A stretch of DNA of 64,000 bases, from positions 1-64,000 of the forward strand of contig SXIH01000023.1 in assembly GCA_005772895.1 (NCBI GenBank), written 5' to 3'. The position numbers and the translations under genes are program-made. The notes beneath the pieces were generated by a model. The model did no database searches. It had not been told where the DNA came from and saw only the letters and a list, made by a program, of their open reading frames with translations. The stretch is from Bacteroidota bacterium (GTDB lineage Bacteria; Bacteroidota; Bacteroidia; 2-12-FULL-35-15). Within the stretch, counting starts at the first letter, position 1. Each line of letters begins with the position of its first letter. Of this stretch, positions 42,574 to 51,735 are shown one piece after another.

Positions 42574-44637
42574 TTATCTTGGGTATTCTACCCTAACATG
42601 GTAGACATTCATCAACTTCTTTTTGAAAATTTTCTTTAATGTATTAATGTCTTTGAAGGTAATGTCGGAATTGGCATATTGATTTTGTTCGATTTGAGTA
42701 TTGATAATTTTTTCTACAAGTGCATCAATACTTTCGGCATCGTATTTTTTCAAACTGCGTGAAGCTGCTTCAACAGAATCGGCCATCATTAATACGGCAG
42801 TTTCTTTTGAAAAAGGAATCGGACCGGGATAATGAAATTTAGATTCATCAATTTTTTCTTCAGGGAAAGCGTTTTGGAATGAGCGGTAAAAATAACCGGT
42901 TATACTTGTTCCATGATGTGTGCGGATGAAATCAATTATTTGTTCCGGTAAATTATTTTTTTTCGCAATTTCTATTCCTTTGATAACGTGAGAAATAATA
43001 ATGGAAGCGCTTTCATCAAAACTCATTTCATCGTGCGGATTCATGCCGTTTGCCTGATTTTCTATAAAATACATAGGCATTTCCATTTTACCTATATCGT
43101 GGTACAATGCGCCAGTACGGACTAATAAAGCATTTCCACCAATAGTATAGATGGCTTCTTCGGCAAGATTTGCTACTTGCAATGAATGTTGAAACGTACC
43201 TGGAGCTCTGGAGGCTAATTCACGTAACAATTTTCCATTGGTGTCGGATAATTCAAGTAGAGATACATCCGAAATAAATCCAAATAATTTTTCGAAGACG
43301 AAGATTAAAGGATAAGAGAATAATGTCAATAATGCGCTAACTCCAAACCATGCAAAATCAGTTAATAATATTGCATCGCTGCCCCCTTCTTGTATAATAG
43401 TGATTCCTACAAAGGCAATACTATACGTCAGGAAAATTACACCTGAAGAAATAAATATTTGTGAACGGTTACGCATGTTCACAATACTGAAGATAGCAAC
43501 CATTCCTCCAAGTAATTGAATAAATGTAAATTCAAAGCGGTCGGGTGCCATGAATGAAACGATTAGCACTGTAACTAAATGTGTGAAAAGTGCGATTCGT
43601 GTATCATAAAACGCCCGAATAATAATTGGGAGAATACAAAACGGTAAAAGATAAATGCTGAACGATTGAGAGCCGTTTGAAAAATGTGCCATCAATACCT
43701 GCAAGAAAATTAATATTAAAATAAAAGTGATTTTTGCATTATCTAAAAAAATGTCCTTTCTGAAAAATCCCAAAAAGGCTATCAATACACACAAGCAGCA
43801 GGAGACAATTAAAACCTGTCCTAGTATAATAAAAAGATAGTCGCTGGAACTACCACTTTGTCCTTCATATTCCGACTTTAAAGATTCCAGTATTTGAAAT
43901 TTATGAGCGTCAATAATTTCTCCTTTAGAAATAATGCTTTGTTCTTTTAAAATAATATCACGGGAAGGGGAAATATCATCAATACTTTGTTTTAAAATTT
44001 TATCAGTTGTTCCTTTGTCGTAAAAAATAGTGTGTGCAATACAGTTTTCTAAAATAGGTAAGAGGTATTTTGCATCAACTCCTGTTTGTTTTGATAATTG
44101 TTCCTGTTGATATTCGTAAGCAGAAGTAATCGTATAGAAATCACGTAGTTCATGCTCTTCAGCCACATTGTTATCTAAAACATAAATGGAAAAATCGGAT
44201 GGCTTGGTATCGATACTGGCGTTTGGTTCTAAAATTCCTTTAGTATAAATAGAATCAAGAATTTTTTCTCCTAACGCAATTGTTTTAGTTTTAAGAGCGT
44301 TATTTTTTTTGTCGTCCCAGCTTTTATTTATTTCAAACTGAAGCTGATCTTTTTTTGCTGCAACAACATTTTTATCAAATTTAAAATATGGTTTTGCATT
44401 GATAATAACATCAGATTTTTCTTTTCTTAACTCATCATCAGATTTTTTGATGGCAAAATCAAAGGGTGCAATTAAGTCTTCATGTAACCATGGTTTGCCT
44501 TTTAAATTTTGAAACTCGTATTTGAACTTGCCTTGTTTAGGAAAAATAAATACGATTGCAGCTACGGCAAAGCAAAAAAGTATGCCTTTGTATATTTCGG
44601 GATGAGAATGACGAATGAAAGAAATAAATTTTTTCAT
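42574..44637 (-). CDS. pgpH: PgpH-type 7TM-HD phosphodiesterase (probable c-di-AMP hydrolase)
   Basis: A 687-residue membrane enzyme. An N-terminal helix (about 17-35) precedes a large extracytoplasmic 7TMR-HDED-type domain (about 40-270). Seven helices follow (about 270-470), then a cytoplasmic HD domain whose metal ligands appear in HSLQVANLAEEA (about 487), YHDIGK (HD near 513), IISHVIKGIE and IRTHHGTSITGY. PgpH proteins hydrolyse c-di-AMP to pApA and thereby affect osmotic balance and the cell envelope. Length matches the family. It is monocistronic and faces the small lipoprotein gene with no gap between the two stop codons. Confidence 0.93.
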   Translation of the reverse strand: MKKFISFIRHSHPEIYKGILFCFAVAAIVFIFPKQGKFKYEFQNLKGKPWLHEDLIAPFDFAIKKSDDELRKEKSDVIINAKPYFKFDKNVVAAKKDQLQFEINKSWDDKKNNALKTKTIALGEKILDSIYTKGILEPNASIDTKPSDFSIYVLDNNVAEEHELRDFYTITSAYEYQQEQLSKQTGVDAKYLLPILENCIAHTIFYDKGTTDKILKQSIDDISPSRDIILKEQSIISKGEIIDAHKFQILESLKSEYEGQSGSSSDYLFIILGQVLIVSCCLCVLIAFLGFFRKDIFLDNAKITFILILIFLQVLMAHFSNGSQSFSIYLLPFCILPIIIRAFYDTRIALFTHLVTVLIVSFMAPDRFEFTFIQLLGGMVAIFSIVNMRNRSQIFISSGVIFLTYSIAFVGITIIQEGGSDAILLTDFAWFGVSALLTLFSYPLIFVFEKLFGFISDVSLLELSDTNGKLLRELASRAPGTFQHSLQVANLAEEAIYTIGGNALLVRTGALYHDIGKMEMPMYFIENQANGMNPHDEMSFDESASIIISHVIKGIEIAKKNNLPEQIIDFIRTHHGTSITGYFYRSFQNAFPEEKIDESKFHYPGPIPFSKETAVLMMADSVEAASRSLKKYDAESIDALVEKIINTQIEQNQYANSDITFKDINTLKKIFKKKLMNVYHVRVEYPR

Positions 44638-44751
44638 ACACGAAAATAACCAATAATTGAGAGTTTTATAAAGGGAAAATGGGGTAGTTTGTGCACAGGT
44701 TTATCCACAATTCCGGATTGAACGTTTTCGGAGAGATTCCAAACTAATAAC

Positions 44752-44834
44752 CGTCATTCCGTGCCACGACACGGAATCTGTCAGTTTGTGACTGCTACTA
44801 ATAATGAGATCCCGTGTCGGAGCACGGGATGACG
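44752..44834. repeat. REP-like element, inverted pair
   Basis: Left hairpin CGTCATTCCGTGCCACGACACGG and right hairpin GAGATCCCGTGTCGGAGCACGGGATGACG stand in opposite orientation about 40 nt apart. This is the paired form of the element at 26241 and matches the pair at 60392-60475. Confidence 0.75.
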
Positions 44835-44874
44835 TTTGCAGAGGGAAAGGCCTGTCAATTAAGGTGTTTTTCCA

Positions 44875-44906
44875 TTTGTTAAAAGCCCGAATAATGCTTA
44901 AATTTG
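44875..44906 (+). promoter_or_regulatory. Candidate Bacteroidota promoter of the thiolase gene
   Basis: TTTG at 44875-44878 and TAAATTTG at 44899-44906 are exactly 20 nt apart and both match consensus. The implied 5' leader is about 43 nt. This is the best promoter match I found in the window. Confidence 0.6.
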
Positions 44907-44954
44907 TACTCAATAATTCTATAAATCTCTAATTTATCAAATCAATAATTCATT

Positions 44955-46133
44955 ATGAAAGAAGTATACATTATCTCCGCAGTTCGCACACCATTGGGAA
45001 GTTTTGGTGGAGCATTGGCAGGCGTTTCGGCTACCAAATTGGGAGCAACAGCAATAAAAGGGGCATTAGTAAAGGCTGGTGTTGACGGAAAAGAAGTTCA
45101 GGAAGTTTATATGGGTAACGTATTGCAGGCTAATTTAGGGCAGGCACCTGCTCGTCAAGCTGCTATTTTTGCCGGATTACCAAACACAGTTCAGTGTACT
45201 ACTATTAATAAAGTATGTGCTTCGGGAATGAAAGCAATTATGATTGGCGCACAAAGTATTATGCTTGGTGATGCTGATGTAGTAGTTGCTGGAGGAATGG
45301 AAAATATGAGTCAGGTTCCTTTTTACTCTGAAAATTTACGTTGGGGAAACAAATATGGTAATGTTTCTATGATTGATGGTTTGGCGAAAGATGGTTTGAC
45401 AGATGTTTACCATAACTATCCAATGGGTAATGCAGCCGACTTGTGTGCAAAAGAGTGCAATATTTCGCGTGAAGAACAAGATGCTTTTGCAATTGAATCA
45501 TATAAGCGTTCGCAAGCAGCTTGGGCAGCTGGCAAATTCAATGATGAAATTGTTCCTGTAGAAATTCCGCAACGCAAAGGGGATCCAATCTTAATGAAAG
45601 AAGATGAAGAGTATAAAAATGTGCGTTTCGATAAAATTCCGGAACTAAAAGGAGCATTTTCAAAAGATGGAACAGCAACAGCAGCAAATTCATCTACTAT
45701 GAATGATGGTGCAGCAGCAGTTGTTTTGATGAGCAAAGAAAAAGCAGAAAAATTAGGTGTAAAGCCAATTGCTATTCTTCGTGGTTTGGCAGATGCAGAG
45801 CACGCACCGGAATGGTTCACAACAGCTCCATCTTTAGCTGTTCCAAAAGCAGTTGCAAAAGCAGGATTGACATTAAATGATATCAACTTTTTCGAATTGA
45901 ATGAAGCATTTTCAACAGTAGGAATTGTGAACATGCAAAAAATGAAATTAGATGCAAGTAAAGTGAATGTGAATGGAGGAGCAGTTTCATTAGGCCATCC
46001 ATTGGGTTGTTCTGGAGCTAGAATTGTAGTTACCTTAATTCATGTATTGAAACAAAACAAAGCAAAATATGGCGCTGCCGGAATTTGTAATGGTGGTGGC
46101 GGAGCGAGTGCGGTTGTTGTTGAGAACATTTAG
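44955..46133 (+). CDS. Acetyl-CoA C-acetyltransferase (thiolase)
   Basis: A 392-residue cytoplasmic enzyme that condenses or thiolytically cleaves acetoacetyl-CoA. All catalytic residues sit at canonical positions: Cys88 in NKVCASGMKA (acyl-enzyme), His348 in SLGHPLG, and Cys378 in GICNGGGGA. Glu-rich ELNEAFSTVG and the N-terminal VRTPLGSFGGAL are also typical of biosynthetic-type thiolases. The length is that of ThlA/AtoB. It could serve ketone-body metabolism, fatty-acid breakdown or the acetoacetate produced from tyrosine by fumarylacetoacetase; the window does not decide between them. The gene has its own strong promoter match. Confidence 0.95.
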   Translation: MKEVYIISAVRTPLGSFGGALAGVSATKLGATAIKGALVKAGVDGKEVQEVYMGNVLQANLGQAPARQAAIFAGLPNTVQCTTINKVCASGMKAIMIGAQSIMLGDADVVVAGGMENMSQVPFYSENLRWGNKYGNVSMIDGLAKDGLTDVYHNYPMGNAADLCAKECNISREEQDAFAIESYKRSQAAWAAGKFNDEIVPVEIPQRKGDPILMKEDEEYKNVRFDKIPELKGAFSKDGTATAANSSTMNDGAAAVVLMSKEKAEKLGVKPIAILRGLADAEHAPEWFTTAPSLAVPKAVAKAGLTLNDINFFELNEAFSTVGIVNMQKMKLDASKVNVNGGAVSLGHPLGCSGARIVVTLIHVLKQNKAKYGAAGICNGGGGASAVVVENI

Positions 46134-46154
46134 TTAATAATCTCGAACTAAAGA

Positions 46155-46931
46155 ATGTACGGAATAGCCAATTTAAGTATTGTACCTGCTAGGAAAGAGC
46201 CATCCGATAGAAGCGAAATGGTTACTCAACTTCTTTTTGGCGATCACTTTGAAATATTAGAAGTGCAAGGTTCATGGTGCAGGATAAGAATTGCTTTTGA
46301 TGAATATGATTGTTGGATTGACAAAAAACAATTTGTTCCTATCGCTCATCATACGTATGATATTTTAAGTACTACCGAAACATTTTGTGTGAACGAACTA
46401 ATTCAAATCGTTACTGATAATAAAATCTCTCAACTTTTTCCTATTTGTATCGGAAGCACACTTCCTAATTTTGATAATGGAGAATGTGTTGTAGAAAATT
46501 CTACCTTCACTTATGATGGTGCATTTGTAAATGGGTTTTTACCATTTTCAAAAAATGGAATTATAGATACAGCTATGATGTATTTGAATTCGCCTTATTT
46601 GTGGGGTGGAAAAACACCTTTTGGAATTGATTGTTCCGGTTTTACTCAGATGGTTTATAAGCTAAACGGAATTAGAATAAAACGAGATGCTTATCAGCAA
46701 GCAGAAGAAGGTGAAACGCTTAGTTTTGTTGAAGAAGCAGAACCTGGTGACCTGGCTTTTTTTGATAACGATGAAGGAAAAATTGTGCATGTAGGAATTG
46801 TAATGGACAATAATAAAATTATTCACGCCAGTGGAAAAGTCCGGATAGATGGTTTTGATCATCAGGGGATTTTTAACAACGATAAAAAAGATTACTCTCA
46901 CCGATTGAGGTTGTTGAAACGGATTGTTTAA
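46155..46931 (+). CDS. NlpC/P60 (C40) peptidase with N-terminal SH3-like domain
   Basis: A 258-residue peptidoglycan endopeptidase-type protein. Residues about 1-75 are an SH3-like domain (VPARKEPSDRSEMVTQLLFG, WCRIRIAFD, CWIDKKQF). Residues about 130-258 are an NlpC/P60 domain with Cys160 in GIDCSGFTQ, His212 in VHVGIV and a third polar residue, His224, in IIHASGK. Such enzymes usually cut D-gamma-glutamyl-diaminopimelate bonds. No signal peptide is visible, so export is unclear, though some members act on recycled muropeptides in the cytoplasm. It begins 21 nt after the thiolase stop codon and is followed 5 nt later by the thioredoxin-fold gene. Confidence 0.9.
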   Translation: MYGIANLSIVPARKEPSDRSEMVTQLLFGDHFEILEVQGSWCRIRIAFDEYDCWIDKKQFVPIAHHTYDILSTTETFCVNELIQIVTDNKISQLFPICIGSTLPNFDNGECVVENSTFTYDGAFVNGFLPFSKNGIIDTAMMYLNSPYLWGGKTPFGIDCSGFTQMVYKLNGIRIKRDAYQQAEEGETLSFVEEAEPGDLAFFDNDEGKIVHVGIVMDNNKIIHASGKVRIDGFDHQGIFNNDKKDYSHRLRLLKRIV

Positions 46932-46936
46932 AAAAC

Positions 46937-47605
46937 ATGCTCAAGTCATCTTTTATATTCATTTTTCATTTTATTGCAATTACTTCTTTTGCTCAATATG
47001 ATGCAGAATGCTTTATTAATGCAAAAAAAGAAATTAAGCTATCGATTGAAAATGTACCTCGTGATTCCATGCATTTTCAGGATACGCTTACTATAAACAA
47101 TGTAAGACGCTATGTAGATACTATGTTAGCTGTCAGAAACGTTGATGCAAATCCACATGTTCAAAAGGTTGTTGGTTGCAGAATGCCAGATTTTAGCTTT
47201 TTCAATTTAAATGGGACCGATATGTCCATTAATAAAATTCAATCGGATTTTATTATTATTAGTTTTAGTTCTACCACTTATGGTGATGTGTGCAATGCAC
47301 GCTTACATCAATTTTGCAAATTAAAATCTTTGTTAAAAGATAGCTTAACTGTAATTAATATTTTTGAAGACAAGGATAAACAAGTTTTAGACTATTCATT
47401 AAATTATGAAAACAATGTGGAATTTGTTGCAAATGCCGATTTACTCTTTTATCATTATGGATTACAAGTAGGACCCGTAATATATGTACTCGATAAGTAT
47501 AAGAATATCATATTTGTAAAAACAGGGCATAAATACAATTATACTCCGGATGAAATTTATTCTGAATTATTGGAGAAGATGCGAGCTACAATTTGTTCTG
47601 ATTAA
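46937..47605 (+). CDS. Exported thioredoxin-fold (redoxin-like) protein
   Basis: A 222-residue exported protein (signal peptide ending TSFA-Q). The middle (about 75-190) follows a TlpA/AhpC-like order: VVGCRMPDFSFFNLNG, a strand DFIIISFSS, a catalytic-site helix TTYGDVCNARLHQF, DSLTVINIFEDKD and VGPVIYVLDK. The expected CxxC is reduced to one Cys (GDVCNA), so ordinary dithiol reductase activity is unlikely. The final ICSD tail adds another Cys. The role is unknown. It overlaps the convergent SanA-like gene by 4 bp. Confidence 0.6.
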   Translation: MLKSSFIFIFHFIAITSFAQYDAECFINAKKEIKLSIENVPRDSMHFQDTLTINNVRRYVDTMLAVRNVDANPHVQKVVGCRMPDFSFFNLNGTDMSINKIQSDFIIISFSSTTYGDVCNARLHQFCKLKSLLKDSLTVINIFEDKDKQVLDYSLNYENNVEFVANADLLFYHYGLQVGPVIYVLDKYKNIIFVKTGHKYNYTPDEIYSELLEKMRATICSD

Positions 47606-48264
47606 AGTTTAATAGAAACTTTCTCTCCCAGGAATTTAGGTTGTTTATGAAAAACGTACAAATCCAACACAGCTTTAAATTTTGCAAAATGTTCCCTGAT
47701 TCTGACTTTTAAAGAAAATGCATCGGGAACATCTTTCGCGTTGAATGCCACTACTTCCATGTTGTAAAAGTTGCCTATAAAAATTGCACGTTCGTTGTGA
47801 AACCGCTGTGAAATAACAGTGATTTTATTTTGACCGAATACTTTCAAACATCTCACCATCGAATCCAATGTTCTGAATCCTGCATAGTCCTGAGTGATAC
47901 AGCTATCAGGAACTCCTTGTGCAACTAAAGCTTCTCTCATGTCAGTTGCTTCATCGTATTCTTTTTTAGAATTATCTCCACTAACAATAATGTGTTTTAT
48001 TTTTCCGGATTTGTATAATTGTGCTGCAGCTTCAATACGATATTTGAAAAATAAGTTCTCTGATCCATTGCGTAGTTTTTTGCTTGCACCCAAAAGTATA
48101 GCAACATCATTTTTGGGAATCAATGTTGTATCGGAATAAATTTGTGATTTAGTACTTTTGATAATCCAGTAATTACTGATAATAATTGTAAGGACAAGCA
48201 AAATGGAAAAAATAAAAGTCCACTTTATAATTTTCTTGAAGGGAATATTTTTAATTACGGACAT
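47602..48264 (-). CDS. SanA/YdcF-family (DUF218) membrane-anchored protein
   Basis: A 220-residue protein with one N-terminal helix (about 14-33) and a DUF218 domain. VAILLGASKKLRNG, HIIVSGDNSKK, EATDMREALVAQGVPDSCI, DYAGFRTLDSMVRC and ITVISQRFHNERAIFIG follow the SanA/YdcF pattern. E. coli SanA affects outer-membrane barrier function and vancomycin exclusion; other DUF218 proteins have unknown activity. The stop codon shares the TTAA tetranucleotide with that of the convergent thioredoxin-fold gene. Confidence 0.82.
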   Translation of the reverse strand: MSVIKNIPFKKIIKWTFIFSILLVLTIIISNYWIIKSTKSQIYSDTTLIPKNDVAILLGASKKLRNGSENLFFKYRIEAAAQLYKSGKIKHIIVSGDNSKKEYDEATDMREALVAQGVPDSCITQDYAGFRTLDSMVRCLKVFGQNKITVISQRFHNERAIFIGNFYNMEVVAFNAKDVPDAFSLKVRIREHFAKFKAVLDLYVFHKQPKFLGEKVSIKL

Positions 48265-48316
48265 TCTTATTTTTAGCTAGTTTAACATTAGTTCGCTTTT
48301 GTAACATTCGAAATTC

Positions 48317-48359
48317 CAGATTTCAGATTTCAAATTCTGTCCCAATAATCTGAAATCTG
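48317..48359. repeat. Intergenic inverted repeat
   Basis: CAGATTTCAGATT (48317-48329) pairs perfectly with AATCTGAAATCTG (48347-48359). It lies between the UbiA-family gene and the SanA-like gene, both on the minus strand. It could terminate UbiA transcription or precede sanA; a weak T-run lies beyond on the minus strand. Confidence 0.5.
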
Positions 48360-48411
48360 AAATTTGAAATTGTTTTTTGAGATTGTGTTACTTGTATAAG
48401 TAAGCATAGTT

Positions 48412-49281
48412 TTAAAAGTACAAGTCAATTAGTACAAAAGCTGCAAACACAACACTCGCTATTCCATTAGTAGTAAAGAACGCAAGATTAACTTTCGAAA
48501 GGTCGTTAGGTTTTACCAATGTATGCTGATAAAATAAAAGTAAAGCATAAATAATTGTTCCACCCCAATACCAAAATGTAAATTCAGCATAAATGCCAGC
48601 ATAAATAATAAATCCTACACTTATCAAATGCAAAATAGTAGAAAGCATCAAAGCGCCTTTTTTTCCTAGTAATACTGGAATTGACTTTAAATTTTTAGAA
48701 CGATCAAAATCTTCATCTTGCAAAGCATAAATAATATCAAATCCACTTACCCAAAATAAAACAGCAAATGAAAAGAAGAGTGGAAGCCAATCAAATTTTC
48801 CTGTAACTGCTAAGTATGCGCCAATTGGAGCAAGTGAAAGCCCTAATCCCAAAATTAAGTGACACAAGGCAGTAAAACGTTTTGTCAAACTATAACCCAA
48901 TACAACCAACAACGCAACCGGTGATAAATAAAAACAAAGTGGATTAATAAAGTAAGTTGTCAAAACAAACAAAACACAATTCGCAATAACAAATATTAAT
49001 GCCGATTGTGGTTTTACTATCCCAGCTGGAATTTCTCTAATTGCTGTTCTTGCATTTTGTTCATCAATGTTTCTGTCGATATAGCGATTGAAAGCCATGG
49101 CTGCGCTTCTTGCAAATACCATGCACAATACAACCAAAGCAAAAAGTTTAATATCAAACGTAGCTTCGGTATAAGTAATCGCCAAGAAATATCCGATTAT
49201 GGCAAAAGGTAATGCAAAAATTGTATGACTAAATTTTACAAGGGATAAATAATTACTAAATGTATTGGTTTTAGATTCCAT
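48412..49281 (-). CDS. UbiA-family prenyltransferase, MqnP-like
   Basis: A 289-residue membrane enzyme with about eight hydrophobic helices. The two Asp-rich prenyl-diphosphate sites are NRYIDRNIDEQNARTAIREI (around residues 65-85) and DIIYALQDEDFD (around 180). The first motif, including the REIPAG end, is typical of MqnP, the prenyltransferase of the futalosine route to menaquinone. UbiA proper, of the ubiquinone route, is less likely in Bacteroidota. It begins 6 nt after the stop codon of a small membrane-protein gene, which it probably shares a transcript with. Substrate assignment is by family analogy. Confidence 0.85.
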   Translation of the reverse strand: MESKTNTFSNYLSLVKFSHTIFALPFAIIGYFLAITYTEATFDIKLFALVVLCMVFARSAAMAFNRYIDRNIDEQNARTAIREIPAGIVKPQSALIFVIANCVLFVLTTYFINPLCFYLSPVALLVVLGYSLTKRFTALCHLILGLGLSLAPIGAYLAVTGKFDWLPLFFSFAVLFWVSGFDIIYALQDEDFDRSKNLKSIPVLLGKKGALMLSTILHLISVGFIIYAGIYAEFTFWYWGGTIIYALLLFYQHTLVKPNDLSKVNLAFFTTNGIASVVFAAFVLIDLYF

Positions 49282-49287
49282 TAATAA

Positions 49288-49551
49288 TTATTTAAAGCGA
49301 CTCATTATTATAATGACCAATATCAAAATAATTGGAATGGAACTTAAAAGAATTCCTATAATTCCGGGTGTGATTTTTTTTGTATTGATTTGATATTTTG
49401 TATCGGTATAAACGTAAATGGTAGATGTAATCATGCCTAAGAATCCCGTTGGCAATGATAAAAAGAGTCCGTAAGGTAAAACACAAAGTATTGCCGAAAG
49501 AGCGCCTAGTGATACAGCAATGATTCCTAAAATTTTTATTTTGTTTTGCAT
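49288..49551 (-). CDS. Small three-helix membrane protein
   Basis: An 87-residue protein that is mostly hydrophobic: helices at about 7-27, 33-50 and 63-83, separated by a short polar loop (DTKYQINTKKIT) and ending in MSRFK. It has many Ile/Leu and few charges. No family or function is recognised. It follows the T9SS subtilisin gene by 4 nt and precedes the UbiA-family gene by 6 nt, so it is probably part of a minus-strand unit with them. Confidence 0.6.
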   Translation of the reverse strand: MQNKIKILGIIAVSLGALSAILCVLPYGLFLSLPTGFLGMITSTIYVYTDTKYQINTKKITPGIIGILLSSIPIILILVIIIMSRFK

Positions 49552-49555
49552 AATG

Positions 49556-51679
49556 CTACAAAATTATCATTTTTTCTGTAGCTATAATTGTTCCTTCATG
49601 AACTAATTTGCAGAAATAAATTCCCGAAGCAAGTTCTTTTAATTTTATAGAAGAGCCATTAATTTGTTCTGTGGCAATCAATTCTCCTATCGTATTGTAA
49701 ATGAACAATTCAGTTTTTTTGTTTTTCGTAGTGTTAGGAATTTCAATAGTTATAACACTTCCGCTGGATGAAGGGTTTGGATAAATTAAAAACGAGTCGT
49801 AATTTTCTGTTGAAGTCACATCCGTGAAAATGCATCCTGTTAAAGCATTAAAAGCATTGGCTTTTCCAAAACCATATTGATTGTTTGGAACAATTCCAGT
49901 AAAGCCATCTACAGTTGTACAACTAGTAATTGCATTTCGTACATCCATGCCTGTTGCAGTTGGATTTTTTTGTAAGTACAATGCGGCAATTCCTGCAACA
50001 CCCGGACTAGCTGCAGATGTTCCTCCACCACGGGTATGAAATCCGCCTGGATCAAAATAATCTGGGAAAGCAATAGCATCTCCTGGAAGAATTGATAAAA
50101 GAGTGCATGACATAGTAAAATCACCAGGTGCAGCAACATCAGGTTTTGTTCTTCCATCACGTGTTGGTCCTGAACTGGAACTTGTATGAATTAATCCTGG
50201 AATTCTGGTTGAGTCAACATAGGGCACACTATTATAGTTAAGCAGACCTCTACGGTTCGTGTAATTTCCTACTGTAATAACATTATCCAAACATTGAAAA
50301 CTGGAAACGATTGTTTGATTTAAATCCGGAAGTTTGTAATAAATACTGTCCGGCATTGTTGCAGCGCTTGGTAATCCTGAGTTTATCAAATCAAAATTCC
50401 ATACATCAAATTTCCCACTTCCTGTTGTAGCTAAACGCCAAGCATAAGTTGTTGAGTCGGGAATAATATTAAACTCCATGGTATAAACTCCAGAAGCAGT
50501 ATCTCCATAAGATTGAACAATTCCAATTCTGTTTCCGGCATTATAAATTGTGTCTTCCATATAAATTCCTAAATGACTCGCTGGATTTGAAAAGGCTGTC
50601 ATTCCTCTTAATGAATGTGTCGGACTTAATTGATCAACACCAATTGCAAATTCAACGTTGCTAAAATCGCTAGTGTCGGAATACATTGCAAAGTATAGGC
50701 TTGGTCCCGACATATTAAAAAATGTAAAATTAGTATCGCTGCTAACGGTATAACCTAAGTGAAAGGCATAAGTTCCAGCATTTCCTGCTGATGCTACAAA
50801 CGCTCTTCCGGGTTGAGCATCAATCATATTTTTTATGATTTGAGCCTGTAAATCTAAACCATCGTGCGAGCCATAATAGTCGCCCAAACTTGCATTTATC
50901 ACACAAGGTTTTCCTAGGGTGTCAGCTTTTTTATAAATGTAATCAACTGCATCAGTCATTAATGTCGGGTTTGTACTGTAAAAATCAAAAGCAACAACAA
51001 CTAAATCCGATTTATATGCTACGCCTTTATATGTTCCACTTGAAAGTCCGTTCCCTGCTGCAATTCCGCAAACATGGGTTCCATGTCCATACCAATCAAC
51101 ATCCGTTGAGGCAGCAGCTAATCCTCCGTCAATTCCTGTATTGTTCCATTCTTGTCCGTACCCGTATGAAGGAGTATTTGGTGCAACAGGAAGTCGTTGA
51201 TCCCACAAATATTTTATTCTGGTATTTCCTAAGCTATCTCTCAAATCAGCATGTGAAAAATCAACTCCTGAATCAATAATTCCCATCACAATTCCGTTTC
51301 CATTATAGCCTTGTGTTAACGGAGTTGTTCCAGCGTGAACCGGAGTTACATTGTTATTAGAAAGCATAGTATCATTCATTGGCTTGAAGTGTGTTGGATA
51401 AGCTTCAATCCGTTGAATGTTTTTGTTCGACACAAAATTTGAGAGTGCTGAAGCAGGAATTTTTACGGCTGCTATATTTCCTGATGAGTATTTTACTTTT
51501 CCCTGAACTGATGCTGTAATTTCTTCAATAGTAGTTAAATCACCTTTAATAAAAACATCAATTAGTTCTGATGATGGAGATTTGATTTTTTTTGCCAATG
51601 AAAAGTTCATTTTGCTTTGAGCAAACATGCTTGCAGAAAAAATCAATAACATAAAAAGGAAGGAGTATCTTTTTTTCAT
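49556..51679 (-). CDS. Subtilisin-like (S8) peptidase with T9SS sorting domain
   Basis: A 707-residue exported serine endopeptidase. Signal peptide (SMFA-Q), then a short propeptide-like region. The S8 domain has the catalytic Asp near residue 136 in GIIDSGVDF, His near 199 in YGHGTHVCGIAAG and Ser near 552 in GGTSAASPGV. A long beta-rich insertion separates His and Ser (about 290-440). The last about 75 residues form a type A T9SS sorting domain (IYPNPSSSG, GIYFCKLV). It should be a cell-surface or secreted protease. The family call is firm; start at ATG 51679 gives a normal signal peptide. Confidence 0.93.
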   Translation of the reverse strand: MKKRYSFLFMLLIFSASMFAQSKMNFSLAKKIKSPSSELIDVFIKGDLTTIEEITASVQGKVKYSSGNIAAVKIPASALSNFVSNKNIQRIEAYPTHFKPMNDTMLSNNNVTPVHAGTTPLTQGYNGNGIVMGIIDSGVDFSHADLRDSLGNTRIKYLWDQRLPVAPNTPSYGYGQEWNNTGIDGGLAAASTDVDWYGHGTHVCGIAAGNGLSSGTYKGVAYKSDLVVVAFDFYSTNPTLMTDAVDYIYKKADTLGKPCVINASLGDYYGSHDGLDLQAQIIKNMIDAQPGRAFVASAGNAGTYAFHLGYTVSSDTNFTFFNMSGPSLYFAMYSDTSDFSNVEFAIGVDQLSPTHSLRGMTAFSNPASHLGIYMEDTIYNAGNRIGIVQSYGDTASGVYTMEFNIIPDSTTYAWRLATTGSGKFDVWNFDLINSGLPSAATMPDSIYYKLPDLNQTIVSSFQCLDNVITVGNYTNRRGLLNYNSVPYVDSTRIPGLIHTSSSSGPTRDGRTKPDVAAPGDFTMSCTLLSILPGDAIAFPDYFDPGGFHTRGGGTSAASPGVAGIAALYLQKNPTATGMDVRNAITSCTTVDGFTGIVPNNQYGFGKANAFNALTGCIFTDVTSTENYDSFLIYPNPSSSGSVITIEIPNTTKNKKTELFIYNTIGELIATEQINGSSIKLKELASGIYFCKLVHEGTIIATEKMIIL

Positions 51680-51735
51680 TTTATAGCTAAATATTTACGA
51701 AATTTACGATTATTAGTGCAAAAAAACTAATTCTT

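Larger units (their letters stand above)
44638..44954. other. 317-bp intergenic region with a paired REP-like element
   Basis: Divergent spacer between the PgpH-like gene and the thiolase gene. It contains the repeat at 44752-44834 and the thiolase promoter at 44875-44906. A short frame of 70 codons on the minus strand crosses the repeat but has no signal, family match or start support. I see no RNA gene. Confidence 0.6.

Noticed and set aside
44701-44913. 70-codon minus-strand frame
   Set aside because: It spans the inverted REP-like pair and the thiolase promoter region and has no signal peptide or domain.
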